Origin: Thermothelomyces thermophilus ATCC 42464
Taxonomy: Eukaryota > Ascomycota > Sordariomycetes > Sordariales > Chaetomiaceae
NCBI RefSeq assembly: GCF_000226095.1
Contig: NC_016477.1
Location: 2,294,001-2,358,000 of the forward strand
DNA length: 64,000 nucleotides
Direction: 5' to 3'
The position numbers and the translations under genes were made by a program. A model generated the notes under the pieces. That model worked only from the letters and a program-made list of their open reading frames with translations. It made no database searches and was not told the origin of the DNA. Shown in pieces: positions 33,131-45,326 of the stretch. Every line of letters starts with the position of its first letter. The stretch's first letter is position 1.

Positions 33131-35333
33131 GGCTGAGGATTGGGCGCGGAAGATCGTCTTTGAGCGCCGCCGAGCAAAAACATGCGCCCTGACCACAGTG
33201 CCAAGCCGTTCAGCCCGGCTGGGAGTCGCTGATGCGAAAAATCCAGGGTCGAAAGCAAGAAAATTCCAACAAAGCGGAAGAAGAGAAAGAAGAATTGCGG
33301 CCGTATGCAGTTTTAAAATAAGCACATACGAGGCGGGCTGCAAGATGCAGAAAGGGCGCCGAGCGCGAGGGATGTAACGAGGCACAGGTGGCGCGGGTCA
33401 TCTAAAGCGGGCAAGCACGTCTGACAAGGGTGACTGAGATCGTTCGGGTCGTGTCTGAAAAGTGCAATGGCGTGGGTGGGCCTTCCCTCCCCCCCGGCCC
33501 TTAGCAGGCGAAGAATTCCAAGGAATGCTGCATGTTTCCCTCGCTCACCTGCAACCCTACCAGGTCTTGAGAGAGCCATGCTATGTGCAATTTTCGGCAT
33601 CTGCACTACACAGTGGACTGGTGGACAGCACGAAAGACATATGCACCTATGTTGTATGTATGTGCATGTGGTCAACGAATGCGCTGTTGTCGGGCGAAGT
33701 TCAGCCGAGTGGCTGGGCTCTGATCTAAGAGCTTTTGATGTGCGAGGTAATTACTCCGTCTGTCTGTATATGCACTATTCCGGATTTTCAGCGGGAAACC
33801 AGACGTTTGGGCCATGAGTCGTATTGAAACCCCGGGCCTGGAACGTACCTGACCAGGGAAGTAAAAATATCGTTTCCATGCAACAGTGGCATCGCCTCCA
33901 TCAAGTATCAGACAAACTTTGATGAGCAGAATCGGCTGGGAAGCCTAGAAGCGATAAGCAGCCTACGAAGATAGACCCTTTGTGGGGAAAAGTGAATTTG
34001 GGGTTTGGGGAATTCCTAACTTGTCTAGGTAATTACTAGGTAACACCGAAGTTGAAACGCTGCTTGTCCACTTCGACACGGAGATCTATTAAAGCCGCAT
34101 CATCGACATCCTCCACCTCAAAGAGCAAGTGTGATCCGTGTTCCGTACTGCGTACACTACTCGAGTATTGATTGAGGTCACTGCCATGCTGTTTTGTTGA
34201 GGCGCGAACGGTGGTCTTTTTTTAGGATCATTCTTACGGGTTCTTGGGCCGTGGCAGTGCCGCCAATCGCCAACCACGTTGCGCCCAGTGCGGGACAGCC
34301 GTTGTATGTAGATCCGGGGGCGAGTCTATCCGGTCGAGTACACTACTAGATAGATTCTTTTAAGAAACTCTGTTGTTGTTTCCCTGAATGTTCTTTTTCT
34401 TGAAGACCGCCTCGCAGGATTCATCCCATGTCTCAAGAGTGTCAAATCACCCGCTTGTCCTCGTGCTCATAATTTTGTGCCGCAGGAGTTTCCGAGCTGC
34501 GCCGCAATCTAGACCTTCACCGCGTGGGTGCTGCCGGAATGTCACGGTTCCCCTGCAGGCACGCCAGTGGGGTTCAAGGTCTCGGGTTCGATCTGGCGGC
34601 GAGCGCACGACACGATCCGAGCAGATCACTTACCGCATAAATAGCTTTTGCATCTCGTGGCGATCGACTCTGTTGCTCTCGGAGATACCACACGCAATGA
34701 CTCGGAATATGGTATGTACCATAACGTACATACCTGCAGTGCTGACATGGATGATGTACTTCATAGTTCACCTACAAACCAAATAATAGCCGTTTCAGTC
34801 CTCTTCCTTCCTTCAAGTTATCCTGGCCGAAGTTTTCAGAAATGTCTCCACAATGAACTGCGGGGGTCACCCTGCCGAACTCCTGACTCGTCTGAATCTC
34901 ATTGGTTCCTGGGCATTACAAGAACTGCAGGCGACTGTTTCCTTCAAGACATACTTTGAACTATGCAATTGTTACTACAGCGTAGGAAGTACAGAGTAGG
35001 CCGCACATGGAAGCTGATTGCCGAACATCAGCTTCGTAAGAAAGGAACAGGCACTGATCAGATATTAATAAGGAAATAATAGAAATTGAAAGAAGAAGAG
35101 GGAACGAAAAAGCCAGCAAGCAGCAAAAGAATTCGTGAGAACTTAATGTTCATCCCCTTCCTACCTCTTAACTTCTTGGCCGATACACTTTCTCCTCTCA
35201 GACGAGCGGTCGTTTTCTCTTTCCTTTTGCTTGAGGTCAAACAACTTGTTGGGGCAGCGGCGAGAAGCAACCAGTGCTGAAGGAGAAGCAGAGCGGGGCG
35301 CATTCCCAGCAACCTTGCAAAAGAGATTTTGAA
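33131..35333. other. Intergenic stretch, no supported gene
   Basis: It contains the 5' region of the cell-surface protein gene and the 3' region of the mannanase. Two copies of the motif GTACACTACT occur (34152-34161 and 34338-34347). A GGGTTCGATC resembling a tRNA T-loop at about 34583 lacks a partner stem and an A box. Short frames only. Confidence 0.45.
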
Positions 35334-36624
35334 TCAAACGGCACCTGAGCCATTAATAGCCTTAACATGATCCGTCACGAGGCATTGAGCAAGTGATGAA
35401 CCGTAATAGACCGTGTTGCCGTCGTTTGGCGACAGGCCGTAACTGAGCTGGTCGCCCCACCGCCAAAACAGGTCGCCGCTCACACCGTCGGCAGCGAACG
35501 AAAGAGCTGTCTGCTGCCAGGGTTTCTGGATATCGCAGCTAGCGTAGGCGCCGTCTGGTAGTCATTGTCAGAGAACCTTTCCTCCAACTCACTTTCAAAT
35601 GGAGTAATTAATTAGGGTGGGAACGGCGGGAGCGGATGGGCCGAATTATTAGAACGCAATCTTACACTCTTCCAGAAGACATGGCTTGTTCGCGGCTTTG
35701 CACGCGTCCGCATGACTCTTGATCCAGCCGTTGGCGAAGGAGTACGGAACGCCCCCTATGCTCAGTAGTCAGTGATGGACAAAAACGAGCAGACGTACGG
35801 CGGAGGCAAAACGCAAACGCACAGCTGTCGGGGTACATGTGGAAGGTCCCGAAATCCAAGTCCTTGATCTTCAAATTCTTGACAAAGTCCACACCCTCGC
35901 TGTACTGGTAGGGGTATGTTCCGTCTCCGGGAAGCCCGAAACCCTCGTCGCCCAGCGTGATCATGTGGCTCGGATCGAGGCTGCGGATGTACGCCGAGAT
36001 ATCCGTCGCCCACTTGTAGATGACGTCCGTGCTGCACCCCTTGCACCGGGGCTCGTTGGCGAACTCCCACGCAAAGACGGCGTCGGACTTGTCGTAACGG
36101 CTAACCACCGCCTGTATGTACTTCTTGTACTGCGCTTGGGCCCGGGCATTGGTGTACCAGCCCTCCTTGGTGCCGCCAAAAGCCTTGACATAGGCGTTCA
36201 TGCCGCCGTAGTCATCCCAGTTGTTGACGAAGTTGATGATCAGCTTGACGCCGCGCTTCTCTGCCGACTGGACCACATAGTCGAGCCGCTGCAGGCCGTC
36301 GGGACCCATGTTGATCTCAGAACCCGAGGACGAGAGGAGCTGGAACCAGACGGTGCCGGGACTCGGCCTGCTGTTGACGTCGTTGAAGCCCCACACACGC
36401 AGGATCTTGAGGCCGGAGGAGGCGATGTGATCCAAGGTGGTGTCAACGTCCTTGTTGTTGGTCAGGAAGCCGATCCAGTACGAGTTGGTGCCTGCGAAGT
36501 ACCCCGTCTTGCCGTCGATGGAGAAGCGAGTCCCCTCGGCGCCGGACGAGGCCGTCGCGCGTGCTGAAGGAAGGCATTGGGCCGCGGAAAGCAGGCAGGT
36601 GCCGAGGGCGAAGATGGCCTTCAT
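35334..36624 (-). CDS. Secreted endo-beta-1,4-mannanase, GH5 (370 aa)
   Basis: Exons are 36624-35823, 35755-35666 and 35554-35334. The introns are 67 and 111 nt; the first splits the Trp codon of PDSWGVPYSF and the second the Tyr codon of EEYGAYASC. The signal peptide is [22 protein letters not shown]5_7 landmarks in order: [44 protein letters not shown] with the acid/base Glu at about 191, HMYPDSW, and CLLEEYG with the nucleophile Glu at about 296-297. The end is [20 protein letters not shown]. The enzyme cleaves internal mannosidic bonds in plant mannan and glucomannan outside the cell. There is no CBM1 module or linker, so it is the catalytic domain only. All catalytic residues are present. 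An in-frame Met seven codons upstream is possible, but the signal peptide fits the chosen start. Confidence 0.93.
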
Positions 36625-37773
36625 CGCTATAATTAACACTTCCAATGCCGTTCTAGTCTTTCGTGCTTTGATCCCTCAGAAGCCGTCAACGAAGAGGTGA
36701 GCATATGGAATGTTTGCGCAGCGTGCCGAGACACCCCCAGCTGTTATTATTAATATTCGCCAGGACAGCCATCACTTTCGTCGTGTAGGGCAATGTGGCT
36801 GTCCGGAACGTTCGGGGAAAAGAAAACAGCTTTCGCGCGATGATTTGCTACGAAGGGCATGGAGACATGGAAAACTCGAGTGTGTTTAATTAGTCCGGTG
36901 TTGAGCTCGGAAGCGGGGTCGCCGTCCTCCTGAGCAGGAAATTTCCAAATCATTGCTTCTCCGTGGTGCAAGTTTTCGAAGGCTGCGAGCAAGTGTATAA
37001 GCCTAAAAGGGCGAATGTCCTACCGGAAATCTTCTCTGAGGGATCACTGTGTCAGAAATGCCTGATTCTACACTTCCAGATTGGTAATGACCGATTTACC
37101 ATGCCACACGCATTCGCTCGATATTCCCGTGCATTCGAGTCAGAGCGTAATGAGTGTACTCGAATTAAGGGCGATGAGGGGCAGTTTGATGGGCCCGTAA
37201 ATCCATTGGGATTGTTTTCAATTGTACATATGTCCCGCGGCATTATGCTCAGCTGATTCCCCGCGAGTGGCGATAGCGTGAAGCAAAGCGGACCCTGAGG
37301 CCGGCGGGGTTGATCCCTTCGCGATGCACATGTGATGGATTGGACGACGTTACAACAGCCAAACGGCGAGACGTTCAATAGGCGATCTTAGCTTGCTGGC
37401 CCGGGCTCCATCGTCCACTAACAGGCAGCTGGGGCCCTGTGACACAGCGGGGGCCCCTTGTAGTGTAACAAAGCCGTGGCCAGGACCGGGCTAGTCGCGG
37501 CGCAGGTGCCGGGTTCCTCTTGCATGCATCTTGAGGCCCGGGCCCAACCGACAACATCCAAGCATCGTTCCTCCTCTTTTGCCCGGAGCGTTCCCCTCCT
37601 TCTTCTTTCCTCTCCCTGCAACCCGGGTAACGACGGGGCTTGAGAATCCGGGCTGGGACGGGAGACTCTCTAACGGCAGCAATTTTTTGTGCCTCGGATA
37701 CGACCTGTCGCTCGGCAATTGGTAACGGAATCGGTACCCCGTAGCGCTATCCGTCATCGTCAAGTCGCTCGCT
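36625..37773. other. Intergenic stretch, no supported gene
   Basis: It lies between the divergent starts of the mannanase (minus) and the channel gene (plus), so it holds both promoters. No TATA box or coding signal could be assigned. Short frames only. Confidence 0.5.
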
Positions 37774-40289
37774 ATGCCGATCCGCGTCAAGTCGAGGGCA
37801 CAGCATGCAGAGGCTCTGCGGACCCCATCACCAACTGGCATGGCACACTACAGCCGATATGGTGCCGAACTACCCGACATCAGCCCAGACGATAGTTTCC
37901 GCGTGCTGGTCAAGAAGTTGTCTGTTTACATTGCCGGCGTCATCCAGCTTCCTGTGACCTTTGAGCAGTTGAGAACCACGAGCGCGGGGGATGGACTGCG
38001 TGCGCTGGTTGACCACCTGGGCACGAATTGCACTCACCCTGCCATCGTGAACGCGCTACTGTAAGCAGAAATCCAGATCTGCTCCGCTCTCTTGGGCCCT
38101 CGCGGACGCGCCGTGCTAACGAACCCCGCAGTGCGCTCAAATGGCACTATGGCGCGATTAGTGAGGACAAGGGACTGAACGAAGCCCGGGCCAATGGCTG
38201 TGAGATTGTGGCCTGGCGCTTCCTCACCCATCTTTCCGAGAGAGAAGCGGTGGATTACTGTCTCTACGAGATCCCAGACCCCAAGGACGCGGACGCGAGT
38301 CCCAGTGACGAAGAAACCGCCGTCGACGAGCACAGTGCTCTCCTGGGCCAGGCCTGGCGTGGCACCGCCAACTCGGCCCGCCAGGCCTTTGCCCAGCCAG
38401 CGAGCCTCAAGCGCAACATGCTCCTGCAATCCATCTCTCGGCTTACCATGAGCATGACCGCCGACGACGACGATGACGAGGATGAGGACGACCCGACTGC
38501 GCACTTCACCAATCTCAACGCCCTCGAGATTGCCGCCATCGCGGACGCCAAGCGCTTCCTGAGCCAGAATGTGGTCCAGAAGATCATCACCGGTATCTGG
38601 AACGGCGACATCATCTTTTGGGACTCGCTCTCGGTATACTCTGTCAAGAAGCCGCGCTTCTACAAACCCGCCACCGCCGACCCCTTTTCCCGCCTGCGCG
38701 TCCCCAAATACCTTAAATCCTTCGAAGTTATCTTCTTTACCAGCTTCCTCTTCCTCTACTACGCTGTTCTGATGGAGCGAGACCCAACCCACATCACTAC
38801 CCTAGAGATCTTCCTGTGCCTTTGGCTCGCTGCTTTTGCCTACGACGAGCTGAGCGAGTGGATAGATGCTGGATCCATCTTCTACGCTACTGACGTTTGG
38901 GTTCGTATGCCCCTTTCCTCTGGATATGGCCGTGGGCAGCTGCTAAACTTGATCCAGAACATCTTTGATATGGCCATGATTGGAATTGGCATTACCTACT
39001 TCGTACTCAGTATGTCAAAAGATACCCGCTGGCCCCTACACTTCGAAGCTGACTGTTGCAGGAATTGTCGGCTTGGAAACGCACAATTCTCGTCTCGTTG
39101 ATCTCTCATTTGACATATTGGCCCTCGAAGCGCTGTTCATGGTTCCCCGTGTCTTCTCTATTCTCAGTCTGAGTCCGTACTGGGGTGTAAGCCAACTCTT
39201 CACCTAATTACCTCCCCCCCCCAACCCAACACCACCCCCCGGAGGCCCCCGGCCCCCCCGGGAATCTCCCAAAGAACAGCCAAATATTAAGAAAGCTAAC
39301 CCACCTAGACCCTCATTCCATGCTTAAAAGAGATGGGGAAAGACTTCCTCAAATTCATGGTGCTCGTTGTCGTCATATATGTCGGCTTCCTGACGACATT
39401 CTCTTTGGTCGGCCGCGACGTCTTCTCCCTCAAGAAAATGACGGGGTTCCTAACCCGCATCTTCTTCGGTTCAAGTTCCGTCGGTTTCGACATCATGTAC
39501 GACATCGACCCCATCTTCGGCCCTCCTCTCATGACCCTCTTCATCATGCTCAGCTCCATCCTGCTTACCGGCTCCCTGACCGGTATGCTCTCCAACTCCT
39601 TTTCACGTGTCATCACCCACGCTCGCGAGGAGTACCTCTACGTCTACAGCGTGTACGTCTTGGAAGCTTCCACCTCCAACCGCCTGACGCACTTCTATCC
39701 CCCCTTCAACCTGATCGCCCTCGTCATTTTCCGCCCGCTGCGCCTCTTCCTGCCATCGGACCACAACTTTCGCAAGGCCCGCATTCTGCTCCTCAAAGCA
39801 ACCCACCTGCCCATTGTTGCGGTGATTGAGTTCTATGAATGGCTGCGCGGCAGAGCCAACAAGGGTACGCAGTACCACGCCTTCCGCGGACCTCGCTACA
39901 CCACCATTGGCAGCCCCAACCCAGCGGCTACAGCCAAGCGCTTCTCGCACCAGCAACGCCACAAACAGTCCTGCGCCTCCCTCCGCGCTGACGCCTCCGC
40001 TGCTGCCGCCCCCAACACGCTCCGCCCGCCCCTGCCGCTCAGCAACAAAACTGCCCCCGAGATGACGGCCACTCATCCCGATATGGGGGCCTCGTCATCC
40101 ACTGAAATCACGCCGCACCAGCGGCAGGAGACCGCCGGGGAGGCCGAGGTAGGGGCGATGGGCGCGCCGTCCGCCGATGTCGAGGCGCGAATCGCCGACT
40201 TGTCGGCCAAGATCGAGCGGCTGACCGAGCTGGTGGTCGCCCTTCACGCCAATCAGAGTCGCCGTTTAACGGACGTCAACGTTCCCTAG
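37774..40289 (+). CDS. TRP/Yvc1-like calcium-permeable cation channel (737 aa)
   Basis: Exons are 37774-38060, 38132-38900, 38958-39009, 39062-39186 and 39309-40289. All joins keep one frame. The 57-nt intron 38901-38957 is itself in frame and stop-free; it is called because of its GTTCGT donor, GCTAAAC branch site and CAG, and because removal restores YATDVWNIFDMAMIGIG. The N-terminal cytosolic half includes NALLALKWHYGAISEDKGLN and an acidic run (DDDDDEDEDD). Membrane segments run from about 310 (FEVIFFTSFLFLYYAVLMER) through FMVLVVVIYVGFLTTFSLVG. A pore-like stretch FFGSSSVGFDIMYDIDPIFG and the last helix with SSILLTGSLTGMLSNSFSRV follow. The tail is polar, ending in a short coiled coil (VEARIADLSAKIERLTELVV). 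Fungal Yvc1-type channels release calcium from the vacuole. Assignment to this family rather than another TRP clade is by overall resemblance. Confidence 0.8.
39213..39259. repeat. C-tract cluster in a channel-gene intron (G-quadruplex potential)
   Basis: Inside intron 39187-39308 of the channel gene, C tracts of about 9, 6, 5 and 7 bases follow within 47 bases. On the minus (template) strand this gives four G tracts with short loops, the usual requirement for a G-quadruplex. The intron is about twice as long as its neighbours. Confidence 0.7.
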
Positions 40290-41158
40290 CTTGGGCCCGG
40301 ACATGCTCGTAAAGATGATATCTCAGGCGAGGCAAAGAGGTAAGGGAACGGTTTCGTGATAGGGGGGTACGGTGGTCGTGCAGTAAGCACATAGTGCTGG
40401 TGAGCAGAGGCGTTTGAGGGAAAGGGATTTCTGCTCATGAGGGCCCATGTCAGGCAGTCTTGAGCGGTGAATCCTGAGTGTTGCTTTTGGGGAAGTGTTC
40501 TAGCATGCATTTTTTTTCCCCGTCTATGCTTTTCTCGTCACTTGATTGGGGGAGCCAGCATTTGCACGGTGTTTGGGGGTAGCACGATGTGTTTGGTGGT
40601 TTCATGCTTCAGAATGGGATAATGCTCGATGGATGAGAAAGCTGTTACACAGGATACGAGACTATGATGCAATGGTAGCATACGATATACACGTGTCACT
40701 GAGCTTTTGGTCTGACTACCCTTCGTTGCCGCTCGTAGATCAAGTTGATATGCTAATTATTGCGCGGTTCTCGGGTCGGTTCTGGAAACATCAGGCTCCT
40801 CGCACCTTTTTGAATTCCAATACAAAATTACGTCTACCTAGAACAGACTACCCCGGTCTCGAAAAAAAGACTAAGAAACCTTGAGATGTAGTAAACAACA
40901 AAGACTGGTATATAGATGATTCATGACCTCATTCGGTGCGCCGATAATATAATTACACCATGTACCCGGTTGCTGCCTGTGTATTTACTATGTCTGGCTG
41001 CCCGTGCTTGTACATAATTACCTTGGGTGTTGTGGCATCTAATATTACATTAGGTCAAATCCTTATTAGTCGGTTAGTACAACAGAACAAAGAGGTATGG
41101 TATCCAAGAAGAAAAAATTAGAATCTCCATGGCCTCCTGTCACTTTTTAAGGGCCCAT
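40290..41158. other. Convergent 3' spacer, no supported gene
   Basis: Between the channel gene (+) and the C2H2 protein gene (-). Moderately AT-rich toward the right. It holds two 3' UTRs and nothing else recognisable. Confidence 0.5.
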
Positions 41159-44032
41159 TCAGTATCCCTCCTGCGGCCCGTGATGCCCCCCGCCGAACAT
41201 GTTACCATTTCCCCCAACGCCATGCATACCCCCATACCACTCAACTTGATCGCCAAAGCTGTGTATTTCCCCCGGACCGGGAGATGGCTGAAAGGGCCCC
41301 CCTCCCTGTCCCGTGCCCACGGTCTGGAAGGCATTGTGTTGTTGTAGAGGACCTGTGGCAGGATGTATGCTCACAGGGGACGGCTGTGCGGACATGTCGT
41401 CTGGCAGTGTTTTGTTACAGCTTGGGCAATACATGTTGTGGCACCTCCCCGGCGGGTGTGCTTCGACCAACGTCTGGCTTGAGTCCCGATTCTCGTCACG
41501 GTTCCAGAGAAGACTAGCAAGTGAAGATCTCGGGGTAGCAGACATGGATATTTGATTTGCGTGCATGGTCGCTGCAGACTGTGGACTCGGGTCGGCGTCG
41601 TGTTGCATTGCGTCAGGAGACACGGTCTCGGATTGTTCCGGACCCAGATACGAGGGTTGGACGTCGAGCTGATGGGGGTGAATGGAACCAAAGTGCGTCG
41701 GCGCTGCTTGGTGCTGAAGTATATCTCCTGCACCTGTATAAGGGATACTATAGGCGCCAGCAACAGTTACCGGAGTGTTATCCCAGCTAGTTTGGTATGG
41801 TGGACCTGGGCTGAGACCCTGAGTGGTAGATGGAGGCATCGGAATCGACTGGCTCGGAAGGACCGCTGGGGCCGGTCTAAACGCATTGCTGGCCAGGACT
41901 GACTGCGACTGGGGTGTCCGCGCTCGTTGTACGGGCAGCGGAATCTGAGTGGGTGGTGGTGCCTTGGGAAGGATCTCGGGTCTCTTGATCCGCTTCGGCT
42001 GGGGATTGGGACGCCTCCGGGCGGATGTGCTGCGAGGAGCGGCAGTCACTGGTGCGCTGGGGCTCTCGGCTCCGGTCAGGATGCCCGAGGCGGCGGCTGT
42101 CCCGGATGCGACTGTGGGTGTTGGAGCTGGGGAAGGAGGAAGACGGGGAGTAGAAGCCCAACTGTCACTCGTGGCGGGTTGGCTTATCGCCGAACTCGTG
42201 AAGGGTGAGACGGTTCCCGCTATTTTCTGCTCCCAGTCTTGCACCACGGTCTCAATCCAGTTGTAGATCGAGCTTGTGCTGCGCTCCAGGCCTTGCTTGA
42301 TTTTGAGATCCACGTCCATCAGCTGACTTGCTCCTTCAAGGACATGGCGGTACTGGATTTCGAGGAGGTCTTTCAATACGTCCAGGAATTTCCTGGATTC
42401 AGTAATGAAATCAAAAACTTCCATGACAGGGACGAACACTATACTAGGTCAGAGGCTCCTGGTCTGACAAACTGGTTTGAATGGGTTCTTTACCTGGATC
42501 AGGGATAACCTGGTCACCTGGGAAAAGAAGCTTCCACAACGAGACCCAATTGTCGATCTTGGCTTTAAGGCTTCGGGCCTCCAAGGACGAGATGATCTTC
42601 TGCGTGATCCCGTCTTCAGGGTCCGCACCACCACTGTCATACGAGACGCGACAGACTTCCAACTGCCGTAAATGCGAGTCCAATTCATTTTTCGAGACGA
42701 AGCCCTGACAGCAACGGGGGCAAAGGAATGGGCCCGCGTTTCTCTGGACGGGAGGATGGTGAGCACGAATATGTTTCCTGGGATGCGATTAGCACGTGTT
42801 CATGTCCGGGTTTTTCATCACTCTTACTTGAGTTGAGACATATCGGCAAAAGAATGTGTTGCGCAGACGTAGTAGTCTCGCACGTTGAACCGAAGGGGAT
42901 TGCGTTTTCGGTAAGGACAGCTGAAGTTGGTGATGTTTCCTTTGCTGCTATATGCTTGCGAGGCCGGGGAGACATCCCTCTCGTCGTCCTCTTCTTTGTC
43001 TCGGCCGCCGAACCCGCTTCCGCCGTCACTGCCTCCGTCTGCTTTCCGCTTCCCCTTCCCAGGGTAGCCGGAGTTCTGTTGATCATTACCTCCGGGCGCT
43101 GAGGTGCCCCCGTAGTGGGGTGACGGGGTGCCATGACCAGACGTCGTTTGAATAAAGCCAGCATTTCCTTCATGCGTGGCGGCCCAAAGTTCTCGCAGGT
43201 ACCGGTAAGTGCAGTCCCAAACCAGTAGCGGCGCGGCGCAGTCATCCACGTCCTTGCCAAATGTGTTTCTCAAGACCCACGACGAGATTTCATTGACCAG
43301 CCTGGACTCTTCATCCTCACTCATGCGACCCTCACCCTCACTGTGATTCACGACAGAGCCGCGCCTGTCAGTGGTGCTCGGCGGGGCAAGTTGAACCCTG
43401 TCCCTGGCGTGAGTGAACTTGACATCCAGTGGAACAGTTACGCCAGAGGGTAACACGCACCTGCTGGGCTGCTTTTTCGGTTTGGGGTGTGAAACGATGG
43501 GCGCCCCGCTGTCAGTTTCTTTAACCTCAATACGAATCTCCCTAGACAGGCGTGACTCGGTACGGCTGCACTCGGACTGGGTGTTGACACAAGTGGTGGA
43601 AGACAGAAGCGAGTCGATGGAACCAATGCCACGGTTGTGCTTCCGGAAATGGGCATCATCCCCAGCCTCGGCGGCCACCTTGCCATGAGAATCCGTGAGG
43701 ACCAGCTGAGGGCGGCCGGCTTCGGCCGAGTCTGGAGTCATAGACTTGGAGGCGGCAGGAAAGTTGGTCACGGTAGGGCTGCTCGGCGGCGTGGTGCCGG
43801 AGAGGGATAGGGCATCAGCCGCGGCTGGTTGTTTCCTGGGATCGGCCTCGGAGTCCTGGCGGCGGCTGACCGCCGTGCCCGTGTCGAGGCCGTCGATATC
43901 AACGGCTGCAGTTTTCCGCCCATGGGCTGCATCCTTCCGGGGACGATAGGGGAGACTGTAGAGAGTGTCGCTGCTCAGCTTAGGTGTGACGCGCCGGGCC
44001 ACAGGGGACCTGCCCCTGGCACCGGGTTCCAT
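41159..44032 (-). CDS. C2H2-type zinc finger nuclear protein (922 aa)
   Basis: Exons are 44032-42828, 42777-42494 and 42438-41159, with introns of 50 and 55 nt joining three frames. Residues 1-370 are disordered and Ser/Thr/basic. A conserved stretch SEDEESRLVNEISSWVLRNT lies at about 240. The zinc-finger block (about 371-445) has FSCPYRKRNPLRFNVRDYYV, then CATHSFADMSQLKKHIRAHH, and a second unit PFLCPRCCQGFVSKNELDSH. This is the degenerate multi-C2H2 arrangement common in filamentous fungi, in which the first finger has a long loop (C-x17-C). Downstream are KAKIDNWVSLWKLLFPGD and FVPVMEVFDFITESRKFL, then a Pro/Gln/Ser-rich tail with CHNMYCPSCNKTLPDD, a possible extra zinc-binding pair. It is likely a nuclear regulator; neither targets nor true DNA binding can be judged. 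Confidence 0.75.
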
Positions 44033-45200
44033 CCTACACTATTGCCCGGCCCTTAGTAGTAGGAGTCGGTCTACGCCAGCAGGAGACGCGCTCCACCAAA
44101 GGTCGCGTGCCCGAGACGTCTCGAATCCGGGCCCCCCTCCGATGACGTCCCAGCGACAACGGCAAACAGGGCTCCGTCGGAGAGCAGCTGGGGTGGCGAC
44201 CACTGGACCGCTAGAGCACTAGCTGGGACGTGGGAACCTTGCCGCGCCGTGCCAATTGTTCATGCGAAACAAAGCGATGAATAAGAATTTTAGAAAAATG
44301 AGCGACTGTAACGAGCGTGTGTGATGCGTGGTGCGTGTGTGCGAGTGTACGGGATCTGTAATGAATGAAGGGCCACTCGCATGACAAAGGAGAGGAAAAA
44401 CCCAGACTGGACCCTGCTTGGCCGCGACCAAACGGCTGCTGGGCGCCTGGGCTGTCAGTGTTCTTCAGTCGAACGTTGCCAGAGCGAGCGAGCCTCGCGC
44501 CTTCTTCCCCCTGAGCACCCGCGACGTGTTTTAATTTCGATCGTCCCAATCGAGAAGCCGCACCCGTGGCGCGCGGGCCAATTAAACGAAGCGTCAACCG
44601 TGGGGTTGCCATTGGTTCAGGCAGCTACGCCTGAGCTTACACTAGTTTGCAAGGCACAGGCCCAGAGGGCCGCATCGACCGCCGCATCTCAGATTGGGGT
44701 TCTGGGCGCCCGAGAGCCATCTCTGTTTTGGGGGCCTCTCGTCGATGAGCTTGGATTGTTGTTTCCGATTCCTGAGGGCAAACAGAAGACCCACAGCTAA
44801 GGTCGCGTTCTCCAAGTGCTGAACTTCGTTTCAAGAACACGTACCCAAGCAACAATCCTACCTGCTTAAAAGTTTATTTTCTTTCTGCTTGTTTTTTTTT
44901 TAAAAAAAAATGTACTAGTGTTTTCCTCTATGCCCTTCACGGCTGTCAGCGGCACCCATCGACTCGCAGAAGATAGCTGTTTCGAATGCACTCCTTCTCC
45001 TAATTGTCCAATGTCATTTCCGCGTTCCCGCGACAATAGGAGGCCGGGACAAGACATGACACCTGCAACTAAGCTTGCAACTCCGAGGTCCGATGATGTG
45101 CAGGAAACGGAACCGAGAGGTCAATGTAACCTACGGGCTTCTAGAAAGGTGGGCCAGAACGATAAAAAAAAAAGCTCAGGCAACCCACAGCACGGTGTGC
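44033..45200. other. Intergenic stretch, no supported gene
   Basis: The left part is the promoter side of the C2H2 gene. A T10A9 tract lies at about 44892-44910. The open frames found have no recognisable family. No further RNA gene recognised. Confidence 0.45.
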
Positions 45201-45204
45201 AAAA
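45201..45204 (-). terminator. RNA polymerase III T4 terminator of tRNA-Leu
   Basis: On the minus strand a TTTT run starts six bases after the tRNA 3' end, the usual place and form of a pol III stop signal. Confidence 0.7.
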
Positions 45205-45210
45205 GGTAAC

Positions 45211-45326
45211 TGACAAGGGTGAGATTCGAACTCACGCCCCATTTCTGAGACCAGGAAATCTTCTTGCGAGATCCTAAATCCAGGTGATCCTGAACCTGGC
45301 GCCTTGGACCGCTCGGCCACCTTGCC
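45211..45326 (-). tRNA. tRNA-Leu(CAG) with a 32-nt intron
   Basis: Minus strand, 116 nt. Acceptor stem GGCAAGG pairs with CCTTGTC (one G-U), followed by discriminator A. The D arm contains TGGCCGAGCGGTC (A box). The anticodon stem CCAGG/CCTGG encloses TTCAGG and T, giving anticodon CAG at 45292-45290. An intron (45288-45257) starts one base after the anticodon, the standard tRNA intron site. The long variable arm of a class II tRNA follows, then GGTTCGAATC-type T arm (GAGTTCGAATCTC). CCA is not encoded, as expected for a nuclear gene. It reads CUG leucine codons. Confidence 0.93.

Noticed and set aside
33131-33385. 85-codon N-terminal extension of the cell-surface protein
   Set aside because: The internal Met at 33130 begins a proper signal peptide, which the extension would bury.
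34540-34620. Possible tRNA around GGGTTCGATC
   Set aside because: The T-loop-like sequence has no complementary stem, and no A box or acceptor stem could be found.
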